From: an uncultured Acetobacterium sp. | Lineage (GTDB): Bacteria > Bacillota > Clostridia > Eubacteriales > Eubacteriaceae | DNA length: 64,000 bases | Reading direction: 5' to 3' | Assembly: GCF_963664135.1 (NCBI RefSeq) | Contig: NZ_OY760905.1 | Span: 2,568,736-2,632,735 of the forward strand | In this document: positions 40,689 to 48,400 of the stretch, in pieces | Layout: each line of letters starts with the position of its first letter | Numbering within the stretch: the first letter of the stretch is position 1 | The notes under the pieces: generated by a model | The model's database searches: none | Told to the model about the DNA's origin: nothing | Seen by the model: the letters and a program-made list of their open reading frames with translations, nothing else | Program-made: the position numbers and the translations under genes

Positions 40689-40704
40689 TGGCACGCTTAT
40701 TGCT
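40689..40704 (+). promoter_or_regulatory. sigma-54 (-24/-12) promoter of the corrinoid protein gene
   Basis: TGGCACG (40689-40695) and TTGCT (40700-40704) have exact sigma-54 spacing: the GG (40690-40691) and GC (40702-40703) pairs are separated by 10 bp. The element matches the consensus TGGCACG-N4-TTGCW. It lies 54 bases before GTG 40758. Transcription would need RpoN and an AAA+ activator, neither of which is encoded in the window. Confidence 0.85.
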
Positions 40705-40757
40705 ATGTATAAATAATGATATAAATAGGCATAAGTGCAGTAAGGAAGGTTATTCAA

Positions 40758-41393
40758 GTGCTGGATTTAAGAATTTTAACACAGTCTGTTGGTGATTTGG
40801 AAGAAGCAAAGGTTATGGATCTGCTCGATGATTTTATTACGGAGAATCCATCTGAATTGGAAGTTCGAGAAGCCATAGCAGCCTGTCAAAGTGGTATGGC
40901 CCTGGTTGGGAATCACTTTGAAAAAGGGGACTATTTTGTCGCCGATCTGATTTTTGCCGGTGAATTATTGACTGAAGCCATCAATCGGCTAAAACCAATT
41001 TTAAGCGAGCATGAATCCATGACCTCTGGAACAATTGTCCTGGGGACAGTTTATGGAGATCTTCACGATATCGGCAAAAACATCTTTAAAATCATGTCAG
41101 AAGCAGCTGGTTTTAAGGTCATTGATATGGGAATCGATGTTGACCCTGACGATTTTGTTGAAAAAGCAAAAAGCTGTATGCCATCAATTATTGGAATGAG
41201 TGGGATTCTGACGATGTCCATTGATTCAATGAAAGCCACTATTACCGCATTAAGAGCTGCCGACATCACCGCCAGAATAATTATTGGCGGACATCCTTTG
41301 ACGGCAGAAGTCTGCCAACTCATTGGTGCTGACGGATATACCACAAACGCGGCTGAAGGTGTGAAAATATGTCAGCGTTGGATGGCAGGTTGA
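40758..41393 (+). CDS. corrinoid (B12-binding) protein under sigma-54 control
   Basis: A 211-residue methyltransferase corrinoid protein. The helical cap is followed by TVYGDLHDIGKNIFKIMSEA (intact base-off His motif), DMGIDVDPDDFVEKA, GMSGILTMSIDSMKATITAL and IIIGGHPLTAEVCQLIGADG. The GTG start is preceded by AAGGAAGG. It is closest in style to the protein at 36308, sharing the S-M-K after the S-G-x-L strand. No methyltransferase gene is adjacent; the next gene is an unrelated GNAT. Its own sigma-54 promoter sets it apart from the other corrinoid genes here. Confidence 0.87.
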   Translation: MLDLRILTQSVGDLEEAKVMDLLDDFITENPSELEVREAIAACQSGMALVGNHFEKGDYFVADLIFAGELLTEAINRLKPILSEHESMTSGTIVLGTVYGDLHDIGKNIFKIMSEAAGFKVIDMGIDVDPDDFVEKAKSCMPSIIGMSGILTMSIDSMKATITALRAADITARIIIGGHPLTAEVCQLIGADGYTTNAAEGVKICQRWMAG

Positions 41394-41584
41394 TTCTATT
41401 CTTAAAATAGAACATTGCAAAAATTGTTGTTTCTGAAAACTAAATTATAGTATAATATCATCAAGATACCAGTGTGTCCAAATCAACTTATCATGGTTCG
41501 AAAAATAAACAAGATTCCAGAATCATTTATGATTAAGGTTTGGAGTCTTTTTTTAATGAGTTTGATTTTGAAAGGAGCAAAGAA

Positions 41585-42082
41585 ATGAGTGTTGAAGTAA
41601 AACAGGGGTTAACCTTCAGAATAGCAGAAGAAAAGGATGTACGTCTCATTCTTTATTTCATAAAAGAACTGGCCAGCTATGAAAAAATGCTTGATCAGGT
41701 TGTCGCGACAGAAGCATTGCTTACAGAATGGTTGTTTCAAAAGAAAACAGCTGAGGTTATTTTTGCAGAGCTCGGCCGAACAGAAATTGGTTTTGCATTA
41801 TACTTCCATAATTTTTCAACGTTTCTGGGACAGGCCGGGCTTTATCTGGAAGATTTATATGTTTTGCCAGCGTATCGGGGCAATGGTTATGGAAAAGCGA
41901 TTTTAAACCATCTTGCCCAAATCGCTGTTGAACGGGGCTGTGGTCGTCTGGAATGGTGGTGTCTTGATTGGAATCAACCAAGTATTGATTTTTACCTTTC
42001 GCTTGGAGCAAAAGCAATGGATGAATGGACGGTTTACCGGATTACTGGGGATACCTTATTAAAAATGGCAAGTGAGAATTAG
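41585..42082 (+). CDS. GNAT family N-acetyltransferase (diamine acetyltransferase-like)
   Basis: A 165-residue GNAT enzyme resembling spermidine/spermine acetyltransferases: FRIAEEKDVRLILYFIKELA, then the acetyl-CoA loop LEDLYVLPAYRGNGYGKAIL and the C-terminal LEWWCLDWNQPSIDFYLSLG. It would transfer acetyl from acetyl-CoA to an amine. AGGAG lies nine bases before ATG 41585; the longer frame from 41540 lacks a site. It is separated from the corrinoid gene by about 190 bases with a TATAAT-like box near 41452, so it probably has its own promoter. Confidence 0.87.
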   Translation: MSVEVKQGLTFRIAEEKDVRLILYFIKELASYEKMLDQVVATEALLTEWLFQKKTAEVIFAELGRTEIGFALYFHNFSTFLGQAGLYLEDLYVLPAYRGNGYGKAILNHLAQIAVERGCGRLEWWCLDWNQPSIDFYLSLGAKAMDEWTVYRITGDTLLKMASEN

Positions 42083-42219
42083 ACAATTTACGTATTACCA
42101 CACTGCTATGATCAATACACAACTTAAATGGGTGATACAATAAAACTTCCTACAGTTTATGGTGACAAGCTCAGTTTTAACGGCGTTTCATAGGCGATGA
42201 CAAAATAATTAAAAAAGAC

Positions 42220-42248
42220 TTACAAAAATTTTGCATTTCAGATATAAT
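42220..42248 (+). promoter_or_regulatory. promoter upstream of the DUF2798 gene
   Basis: TTACAA (42220-42225) and TATAAT (42243-42248) are 17 bp apart. The predicted start, near 42255, is only about 30 bases before a strong terminator-like hairpin. Confidence 0.6.
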
Positions 42249-42283
42249 ACAGTTATTGAAATTTTTAGCGCGTATAATTGTTC

Positions 42284-42318
42284 AGCGTGAGACCAACTAG
42301 GTCTCACGCTTATTTTTT
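42284..42318 (+). terminator. terminator-like hairpin in the DUF2798 leader (possible attenuator)
   Basis: AGCGTGAGACC (42284-42294) pairs perfectly with GGTCTCACGCT (42300-42310) around AACTA, followed by TTATTTTTT. It is a complete intrinsic terminator located between a promoter and the gene at 42354. It could attenuate that gene or end a transcript of about 60 bases. Confidence 0.75.
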
Positions 42319-42353
42319 GCCTAAAATTCAAAAAATAGAAAATGAGGAAATGA

Positions 42354-42857
42354 ATGATGGAATTTTACATGAAACTGCCCCGGAACAAGAAAGAATTTAC
42401 ACTGTTTATGGCGGTAATCTCAGTGATTTCGGTGAATATTATTGCCCCGCTAATTACCTGTTTTGAAGTTGGTTTTCGAATGGACGTCTGGGCTGAAGCA
42501 ATCAAAATAATTCCTTTTATTTGGATTGCCGTGATAGGACTGGTTTTAATTACCTATAAACCGGCGGGCTGGATGACTGGCAAGATTATTGAAAAGGATG
42601 ATAGCTTTGCTGCTCATATGGTGGTAAACATTTTATGCAACGTCTTTTTAATGTCGATCTTTCTGACCGTTATCGGCACCTGGATTGGCAGTCGCCAAGT
42701 GAGTATGGAACCGATGGTACTGTTTTTTTATAAATGGCCGCGAAACTTCGCAATTTCATTGGCAGTGGAAGCGTTGATTGCCCAGCCCATTGCCCGACTG
42801 GTGATATTAAAGCTGCATCAGTTAAAAGATGGCAGTCCTGGGATCGAAAATATCTAG
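42354..42857 (+). CDS. DUF2798 membrane protein
   Basis: A 167-residue integral membrane protein with four predicted helices, arranged as two DUF2798-like halves (each with an N-x-x-x-P-L-I/P-I-A-R turn). It starts MMEFYMKLPRNKKEFTLFMA; GAGGA precedes. The family has no established function. It is preceded by a promoter and a terminator-like hairpin. Confidence 0.75.
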   Translation: MMEFYMKLPRNKKEFTLFMAVISVISVNIIAPLITCFEVGFRMDVWAEAIKIIPFIWIAVIGLVLITYKPAGWMTGKIIEKDDSFAAHMVVNILCNVFLMSIFLTVIGTWIGSRQVSMEPMVLFFYKWPRNFAISLAVEALIAQPIARLVILKLHQLKDGSPGIENI

Positions 42858-42891
42858 GTTTTTACTTGTCTAGGATTCAGCAACAAAAGAA

Positions 42892-42924
42892 TACCGCCAA
42901 TCACAAAGAATCTGATTGGCGGTA
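42892..42924 (-). terminator. intrinsic terminator for the marR/ygiD unit
   Basis: TACCGCCAATCA (42892-42903) pairs perfectly with TGATTGGCGGTA (42913-42924). A T-rich stretch follows on the minus strand, so it mainly serves the converging marR gene, and may also slow plus-strand transcription. Confidence 0.65.
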
Positions 42925-43012
42925 CTTGGGCGTCATTTCGCACTCAACATAGCCGACCACCTTGCTGCTGAGCTTTACTTTTAGTTTAGTAAAGATTGGA
43001 ATATTTGATAGA

Positions 43013-43456
43013 TTACTTTACAGGGCTTTTTACCGCCAGCTTCTTTAAGAGATCAAGCAATTGTTCTTTTTCATCTTCGGAGTAAACAGAGAAGCATTCT
43101 TTTAAGTCCAGAAGATGGGGCGGGAAGATTTCTTCAACCCGGCTGCGGCCTCTTTCTGAAATAGCAATCAGAGCGGAACGTCGATCTTTGGGATTGACAT
43201 AGCGGTTGATTAACTGCTCTTTTTCCAGATTATTGATGACAACGGTCATATTGCCACTGGTGGAGAGAAGGCTTTCGATGATTTCGTTAATGGTCATATC
43301 GCCCTTATGATATAAGGCTTCAAGAACTCCAAATTGAGTAATCGTTAAGCCGTTGTCTTTTAAAATAGCTGCTGACCGCCGTTGGATCATTTGTGTTGAT
43401 CGGCTCAAGGCAATTAAAATGGAAAGATCCAGTTTATCTTCTTGTTGATAAAGCAT
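43013..43456 (-). CDS. MarR family transcriptional regulator
   Basis: A 147-residue MarR protein: winged helix with LTITQFGVLEALYHKGDMTI, INEIIESLLSTSGNMTVVIN, N-L-E-K-E-Q-L-I and the wing N-P-K-D-R-R-S-A-L. ATG 43456 follows AAGGTG; it begins 10 bases after the stop of the extradiol dioxygenase gene, so both are cotranscribed. The 26-bp palindrome at 44320, over the operon promoter, is its likely operator (self-regulation). Confidence 0.9.
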   Translation of the reverse strand: MLYQQEDKLDLSILIALSRSTQMIQRRSAAILKDNGLTITQFGVLEALYHKGDMTINEIIESLLSTSGNMTVVINNLEKEQLINRYVNPKDRRSALIAISERGRSRVEEIFPPHLLDLKECFSVYSEDEKEQLLDLLKKLAVKSPVK

Positions 43457-43465
43457 CAGCACACC

Positions 43466-44251
43466 TTAAATAGTATTTTTATCGGAGATCAAATAACTGG
43501 TCATCGACATGGAACCTAAGGTGCGTGAATCATTAAACACGGTAATGGTGTCAGCATCACTCGAAGCGCCCAATACATACAAAAGCGGATAAAAGTGATC
43601 CGGTGTGAAAAAGGCCAGCTTGGATGACTCACCCGCTAAATGGTAATTAATGACATCCTGATGTTGGTGATTTAAAATTTTATCTTTAATGTAGGCATCA
43701 AACTCGTCAGCCCATGGGTAACCACCATTGAGTTCCCAATTCACTCGAGACAGATTGTGAACAATATTTCCACTACCAAAAATAAGAACACCCTGATCCC
43801 GCAGGGAATGGAGTTCCTGTCCGATCTGATAATGGCTTTCTGGTGGTGCGTTGAGGTCAATGCTGAGCTGAAAGACGGGAATATCCGCAGCCGGATACAT
43901 GCGATGGAGCACCGACCAGGTGCCATGATCAATGCCCCAGGTATTGTCAATGGCGACAGCTTTGGTGATCATATTTTGGGTCAGATGGGCCAACTCTGGT
44001 GCACCGGGAGCGTCATAAACAACCCGGTAAAGTTCTTCTGGAAAACCATACATATCATAGATCGTTTCGGGTTTAGTTGAATCATTTGTTTTTGTTCCGT
44101 TTGTGTACCAATGGGCAGAGATGGATAGAATTGCTTTTGGCTTGGGGATTTTTGCAGCAATTTCTTCCCAGCCTCGGGTATATTCGTTGTTTTCAATGGC
44201 ATTCATCGGGGAACCATGACCGACAAACAAGACAGGCATTTTTTTATTCAT
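43466..44251 (-). CDS. DODA-type extradiol ring-cleavage dioxygenase (YgiD-like)
   Basis: A 261-residue LigB-superfamily protein with the motifs MPVLFVGHGSPMNAI and SISAHWYT, which carry the metal-binding His residues, and HGTWSVLHRMYP. It matches the 4,5-DOPA-extradiol-dioxygenase/YgiD pattern. Such enzymes need oxygen, so its role in a strict anaerobe is unclear: detoxification of oxygen or catechols, or a different reaction, are possible. GGAG precedes the ATG. First gene of a two-gene unit with marR. Confidence 0.88.
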   Translation of the reverse strand: MNKKMPVLFVGHGSPMNAIENNEYTRGWEEIAAKIPKPKAILSISAHWYTNGTKTNDSTKPETIYDMYGFPEELYRVVYDAPGAPELAHLTQNMITKAVAIDNTWGIDHGTWSVLHRMYPAADIPVFQLSIDLNAPPESHYQIGQELHSLRDQGVLIFGSGNIVHNLSRVNWELNGGYPWADEFDAYIKDKILNHQHQDVINYHLAGESSKLAFFTPDHFYPLLYVLGASSDADTITVFNDSRTLGSMSMTSYLISDKNTI

Positions 44252-44319
44252 ATTAGCGCACTCCTTTATTTTTAAATGTGTTCAAGCATTTCTGAAAATT
44301 AGAATTATTCGTTATTATG

Positions 44320-44348
44320 ATTATATCACTAACTAGTGATATAATCAA
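44320..44348 (-). promoter_or_regulatory. ygiD-marR promoter embedded in a 26-bp palindrome
   Basis: ATTATATCACTA (44320-44331) and TAGTGATATAAT (44334-44345) are perfect inverted arms. On the minus strand TTGATT (44348-44343) and TATAAT (44325-44320) are 17 bp apart, so the palindrome covers the promoter almost exactly, ideal for MarR repression. The rest of the 402-base spacer (44252-44653) contains only the terminator at 44552. Confidence 0.75.
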
Positions 44349-44551
44349 TGGTCGCATCTAATCTTTAAGTTTTTGTTCAGGTTAGCTATTTTCAAAATGT
44401 TGGCTGATGTTTTTTTCGATTCTGTTAAGTAGCAAAAACAGCTGATCTAAAAATAACAAATATCAATGTCATCAGCACATGTAGAAGTAGTGGCAGAGGG
44501 GTGCTTGCAGTTAAATATTAAACCATAGTTGATAAAATCAATCGAGTTACT

Positions 44552-44584
44552 AAAAAATCCAGAATCGTTGATTCTGGATTTTTT
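44552..44584. terminator. bidirectional intrinsic terminator
   Basis: AAAAAATCCAGAATC (44552-44566) pairs perfectly with GATTCTGGATTTTTT (44570-44584). It follows the minus-strand gene at 44654. Confidence 0.85.
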
Positions 44585-44653
44585 AGATAGAAAGACGATA
44601 TAGGGAACCTTAAAAGAGATTAGCTTAAGGTGATTTCAAAGGTTCTGGTAAAA

Positions 44654-45058
44654 TTAATCTCTTTTTTTAAGTTCTAATTTTTTAAATTCAAACTTCTTTT
44701 TGTAATAACAGGCGTAGACTTGTGCATTTTGTTCTTGTTGCTCAGCCACTGAAAGCAAACGACACTTATTGATGACCATCATTTGGCCTTTGAAAATAAG
44801 ATAGATATCTTCAACATCTCTAAGGGTTTTGTTTCCATCTGACAATTGATTGATTGTTTCTTCAGCCAAAATTGACAACTGTTTTTTTATTTCGGCATCT
44901 GATAATTTCACCGATAGATCGACTTTAAGTTTAGGTTTTTTAGGAAGCTCGGATGAAGTGCTCAAGGGTATTTCGTTAGCAGTTTCATGAGCGGTTTCTT
45001 TTTTATCTTTTTTGGTTATTTTTGTAAGTCCATGAAATTCGTCTCTGGTAATTCGCAA
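44654..45058 (-). CDS. hypothetical protein, charged, 134 residues
   Basis: No family recognised. The start is TTG 45058, nine bases after GGAGG. The N-terminal 55 residues are low-complexity and Lys/Glu/Thr-rich (TKKDKKETAHETANEIPLST); the remainder is predicted helical with L-S-D-A-E-I-K-K-Q-L-S-I-L and ends KKKFEFKKLELKKRD. No signal peptide or membrane segment. It stands alone between a terminator and the MATE gene. The strong ribosome site supports a real gene. Confidence 0.6.
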   Translation of the reverse strand: MRITRDEFHGLTKITKKDKKETAHETANEIPLSTSSELPKKPKLKVDLSVKLSDAEIKKQLSILAEETINQLSDGNKTLRDVEDIYLIFKGQMMVINKCRLLSVAEQQEQNAQVYACYYKKKFEFKKLELKKRD

Positions 45059-45187
45059 GATGGGTTACCTCCGTTAGTATAGGGATTATTCAGATTATTT
45101 AAAACCGTTGTCTGGATAAAAATTACACGTGATAATTATTTTATCACTTTTCTAAAGAAATGACTATCAATATATTTGAAATAGTCC

Positions 45188-46561
45188 CTATTGAATTTGA
45201 TCCACTGGATAATTCGCAATCTTTTTAATCCATTTTCGGCTCCGTAACCGATAAATGCACCAGATGGCTTTGATAACCTGATCAATTTTCAGCAGTGTGT
45301 AAATCCAAAAGGCCGGCCAATGCCAGACCAAACCGGCCATTGCGCCAAGTGGAACCGAGACAACCCATAAGAAGATAATATCTGCAATCATTAAAAACCG
45401 GGTGTCACCGCCGCCGCGGAGAACTCCCTTGGTTAGGATGCTGTTGGCCGACTGAAAGATAACGATAAATCCGATGGCAAGCATCAGTTGATAGGTAATT
45501 TGTTGGGTTGCTGGGGTCAGATTGTAAAAACTGATCATCGGTTTGCTGGCGATCCAGATAAGCACCGCACCGCAGATTCCCACGGCAATACCCAGATATA
45601 AAAAAGTGAACCCTTGTTGTTGGGCCGTTTCCTCATCGCCCCGACCCAGAGTATGGCCGGTAATAATCGCACTGGCATTGGCAATTCCCTGGATGAAGAC
45701 GGTGCTGAGTTGCTGAAGAACCACTGTAATGGCATTAGCGGAAACAAAGCTGACGCCCATATGTCCGATAACCATGACGACAGCGTTATTCCCGAGGGCC
45801 AAAAGAACATCACTGATCAGCACTGGAATAGCTATTTTAACATATTCTTTTAAGATATCTCGGCAGCGCATCAAGAGATGACGAAGACGATAATTTATTT
45901 TTTTATCAACAAAAAATAAATAACCACAAATAAAAGAGAACTCAAAAACTCTGGCAATTAATGTAGATATGGCAGACCCTTCAATTCCCATCCGGGGGGC
46001 GCCCCAATTGCCAAAGATAAGCAGATAATTAAAAATGATATTGATGATAAAAGCACAAATCGACGAAATTAAGGGGAGTCGCACCTGTCCGACGCTTCGC
46101 AGTACGATGGTGGATGTCAGCGAGAGGCCCAGCAGCAGATAACAGGGAATGGACCATTTGAAAAATAGCGCTCCTTCACGAATAATTTCCGGATCTGTTG
46201 TATAAATGCGCATGATCGCTTCAGGGGCAAAAAAGGTCACCAGCGAAAAAAACAGTGCGAAACCAAGACAAATACGCAGCATGATGGTAATGGCTTTTTT
46301 TAAAGCATCCAGGTTTTTCATTCCCCAGAAACGGGAGGTGAGGACCGAAGCGCCCATCCCAATCCCCATGCAGCAGATCTGAAAAACCATAATGAACTGA
46401 TTGGCTAGGGAAGCGCCGGACAAGGGCACTTCGCCCAGCGCTCCTACCATCATCGTATCGGTCATGTTCACGCCAATGGTGATCAGGCTTTGTAAGGTGA
46501 TCGGAATGGCAATGGCGGCTACCAGTTTATAAAAGGATGTATCTTTGATAATATGATTGAT
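45188..46561 (-). CDS. MATE family efflux transporter with a non-standard start codon
   Basis: A MATE transporter with about 12 helices. The conserved N-terminal helix, with IAIPITLQSLITIGVNMTDT, is encoded upstream of the first standard start codon (GTG 46471), so that GTG would delete TM1. The open frame extends back to a GGAGG site at 46569-46573; the codon with ideal spacing (7 bases) is ATC at 46561, followed by AAT CAT ATT ATC. So translation either begins at ATC (or ATT 46552), or the start codon has been mutated. With the ATC start the protein has 457 residues. It is cotranscribed with a metallo-hydrolase and a TetR gene. Confidence 0.7.
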   Translation of the reverse strand: MNHIIKDTSFYKLVAAIAIPITLQSLITIGVNMTDTMMVGALGEVPLSGASLANQFIMVFQICCMGIGMGASVLTSRFWGMKNLDALKKAITIMLRICLGFALFFSLVTFFAPEAIMRIYTTDPEIIREGALFFKWSIPCYLLLGLSLTSTIVLRSVGQVRLPLISSICAFIINIIFNYLLIFGNWGAPRMGIEGSAISTLIARVFEFSFICGYLFFVDKKINYRLRHLLMRCRDILKEYVKIAIPVLISDVLLALGNNAVVMVIGHMGVSFVSANAITVVLQQLSTVFIQGIANASAIITGHTLGRGDEETAQQQGFTFLYLGIAVGICGAVLIWIASKPMISFYNLTPATQQITYQLMLAIGFIVIFQSANSILTKGVLRGGGDTRFLMIADIIFLWVVSVPLGAMAGLVWHWPAFWIYTLLKIDQVIKAIWCIYRLRSRKWIKKIANYPVDQIQ

Positions 46562-46579
46562 TGGTCTACCTCCAAAAAT

Positions 46580-47173
46580 TTACAGTTCTATTTCTTCATT
46601 CGGCTCTAAAATCAAGCGTCCCTCAGCCACAAAGGTTTCAGCTATTTTACGATCAAACAAGGCGCCCGGTTTCATATGAATGGGAATGGTATGGGCGGCA
46701 CCAATGATGGCGGCGCAGGCAGAGGCTTCGGCAGGATCCATGTTATAAAAACCATCGATTGGTAGCAAGGCATAATCAATTTTTTCTTTTGACAATACGT
46801 CTTGCATATAGTCGGTGGTTGAGGTATCGCCGGAAGCATAGATTTTAATACCATCAGCTTCAATTAGATAACCAACACACTTGTTTTTATCATGGCCGGA
46901 ATTATAGGCGGGCACTGCCTGGAGGGCAATTTCATCAATTGTCACATTCCCATAAACCCCATTGATCAGGATGGTTTCCGGTCTAAGGATCGTACAGTTG
47001 TCGTTTTGGTGAAGTAGTGCCAAGTTATTATGGTCAGGATGCTCGTGGGTGATCAGGACAATGTCGGCAGGCAGATCGTAACCTGCCCCCGCAAATGGAT
47101 CGACGTATATCACAATCCCCTTGTCTGAAACAATCCGGTAACTGCCATGACCTTGATAAAATAATTTTCCCAT
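46580..47173 (-). CDS. metallo-beta-lactamase-fold hydrolase
   Basis: A 197-residue protein of the UlaG-like MBL branch. The metal motif is intact: THEHPDH, plus later H (YNSGHD), D (ASGDTS) and a C-terminal H (IPIHMKPG). It begins MGKLFYQGHGSYRIVSDKG, the usual opening of this group. It hydrolyses an unknown, probably small, substrate. AAGGAG precedes the ATG. It lies between tetR (47203) and the MATE gene (45188), suggesting a detoxification unit. Confidence 0.85.
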   Translation of the reverse strand: MGKLFYQGHGSYRIVSDKGIVIYVDPFAGAGYDLPADIVLITHEHPDHNNLALLHQNDNCTILRPETILINGVYGNVTIDEIALQAVPAYNSGHDKNKCVGYLIEADGIKIYASGDTSTTDYMQDVLSKEKIDYALLPIDGFYNMDPAEASACAAIIGAAHTIPIHMKPGALFDRKIAETFVAEGRLILEPNEEIEL

Positions 47174-47202
47174 TGAATTTTCTCCTTCTATTAAAAATAA
47201 TT

Positions 47203-47772
47203 TTAAGTATGATAACCATTTAGGAGTAGAATATAGCCAGTGATCATTTTTTTATAGCTTTCATCGATATTGGCATCATGTCTGCGAAAAAATCCCGCTT
47301 CTTCCATTTCGACAAATCCGTGGATGGCACTTCTTAGGGCTCTGGAAAGATGAATCATTTCCGGTCCATCCAGGTCATAGCGTTTAAGAACCTTAATAAT
47401 TGGTTCAACTACCTCCGCACCTGATTCTTTCAACTGATCATCCGCTGAGGATGGTAAGCGAATGACGGCTTTGTATAATTCGGGATTGTCTTTGGCAAAG
47501 TTTCGGTAGCTCATCGCCAGCGACATCAGAGCCTGATCACGGTTTTTTTCGAAAATTGCATTTTCCAGGATCTGGTGCAATCGGCTGACTGCCAACCGTG
47601 AAATTTTCGAATTAACTTCCCGAATGCTTTCAATATGATTATAAAGAGAAGCCGTCTTTACACCAAGTTTGGCGGCAAGCTCATTTAAAGAAAAATTGGC
47701 GTAGCCCTTTTCTTCAACCAGTTGTGCTGCGGTTGCGATAATCATTTCCGAATCTAAGCCTTTTCTTGCCAT
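47203..47772 (-). CDS. TetR family regulator with WHG-type C-terminal domain
   Basis: A 189-residue regulator. The HTH is YANFSLNELAAKLGVKTASL followed by Y-N-H-I; the C-terminal domain resembles the WHG class (L-R-S-A-I-H-G-F-V-E-M-E-E-A-G-F-F). AAGGAG precedes the ATG. It is the first gene of the tetR/MBL/MATE unit; nested inverted repeats directly upstream (47788-47820) are its probable operator, so it should repress its own operon. Confidence 0.88.
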   Translation of the reverse strand: MARKGLDSEMIIATAAQLVEEKGYANFSLNELAAKLGVKTASLYNHIESIREVNSKISRLAVSRLHQILENAIFEKNRDQALMSLAMSYRNFAKDNPELYKAVIRLPSSADDQLKESGAEVVEPIIKVLKRYDLDGPEMIHLSRALRSAIHGFVEMEEAGFFRRHDANIDESYKKMITGYILLLNGYHT

Positions 47773-47787
47773 TGATGATGCTCCTTT

Positions 47788-47820
47788 GCATAAACTAATG
47801 CTATTAGTTTCAGTTTATGC
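47788..47820. promoter_or_regulatory. nested inverted repeats upstream of tetR
   Basis: An outer pair GCATAAACT (47788-47796) / AGTTTATGC (47812-47820) overlaps an inner pair AAACTAAT (47792-47799) / ATTAGTTT (47803-47810). Sharing of AAACT allows two alternative dyads, 4.5 to 5 bp off-centre from each other only slightly; one or two TetR dimers could bind. Confidence 0.5.
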
Positions 47821-47941
47821 CAATTCCTTAGTTTTGTCAAATATATTATCGATATTAAAAGTGGTGAATATTGAGCATTGTATAATATTGTTGAGAAAAG
47901 TTGTTTCTATGGCAGAAAAAGGAAGTCGCAAAAAATAAAAA

Positions 47942-47966
47942 CAACGGCTCTTCGACGAGACCGTTG
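47942..47966 (-). terminator. minus-strand terminator with no gene before it
   Basis: CAACGGCTC (47942-47950) pairs with GAGACCGTTG (47957-47966) with one bulge; the run of T lies on the minus strand (A-rich stretch at 47929-47941). No minus-strand coding frame lies upstream of it, so it may end a small RNA. Confidence 0.5.
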
Positions 47967-48400
47967 CTTTCATGAAAGGTTAGGATAGTTTAAGTGTTTG
48001 ATGATGCTTTGCTTGTTTATAATATACGCTGATAAGCTTAAATGTATCTTGAAATGATTCTTGATTAAGAAAAGTTAAAGAAATGAAAAATTGTATATCA
48101 ATAATCAAAAAGCCAGATGTAAAATCTCGGGATTTCTTTCATGTAAAATAAAACTGTTCATGTTTAAATTTATAAAAAATATCACAACTAAATACATAAA
48201 TCCTCGACAAATAAGGAAGATTATATGCTATAATAGCCTCGTATAACATTTTTCTGATTAAGCAATTTTGTTTGCGATGAATCATTTAAAAATAATCAAC
48301 GAGAATTTGTTTGACAACAGAAAAGTTAAAATGGATTGTTTAGCTGTGCCATTGGGCTCAGTTGAGTATGATTGAAAAGGAGACCGTGAGAGAGGGCACA
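47967..48400. other. 434-base spacer before the MATE-ATPase operon
   Basis: AT-rich, with no convincing frame. TATAAT occurs on the plus strand at 48229-48234 with a poor -35 region, and the surrounding TTATATGCTATAA is nearly symmetrical, so a minus-strand TATAAT overlaps it. The promoter of the operon at 48401 is probably here, but I cannot fix it. Confidence 0.4.

Noticed and set aside
46471-46473. GTG 46471 as the start of the second MATE gene
   Set aside because: It would remove the conserved first membrane helix, and no ribosome site precedes it, while GGAGG lies at 46569-46573 with the frame open.
48204-48234. TCGACA-N19-TATAAT as an eighth MerR-type promoter
   Set aside because: The spacer has no dyad related to the other sites and no MerR gene is near; the spacing is probably chance.
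48312-48340. TTGACA before the MATE-ATPase gene as a promoter
   Set aside because: No acceptable -10 hexamer 16-19 bases downstream.
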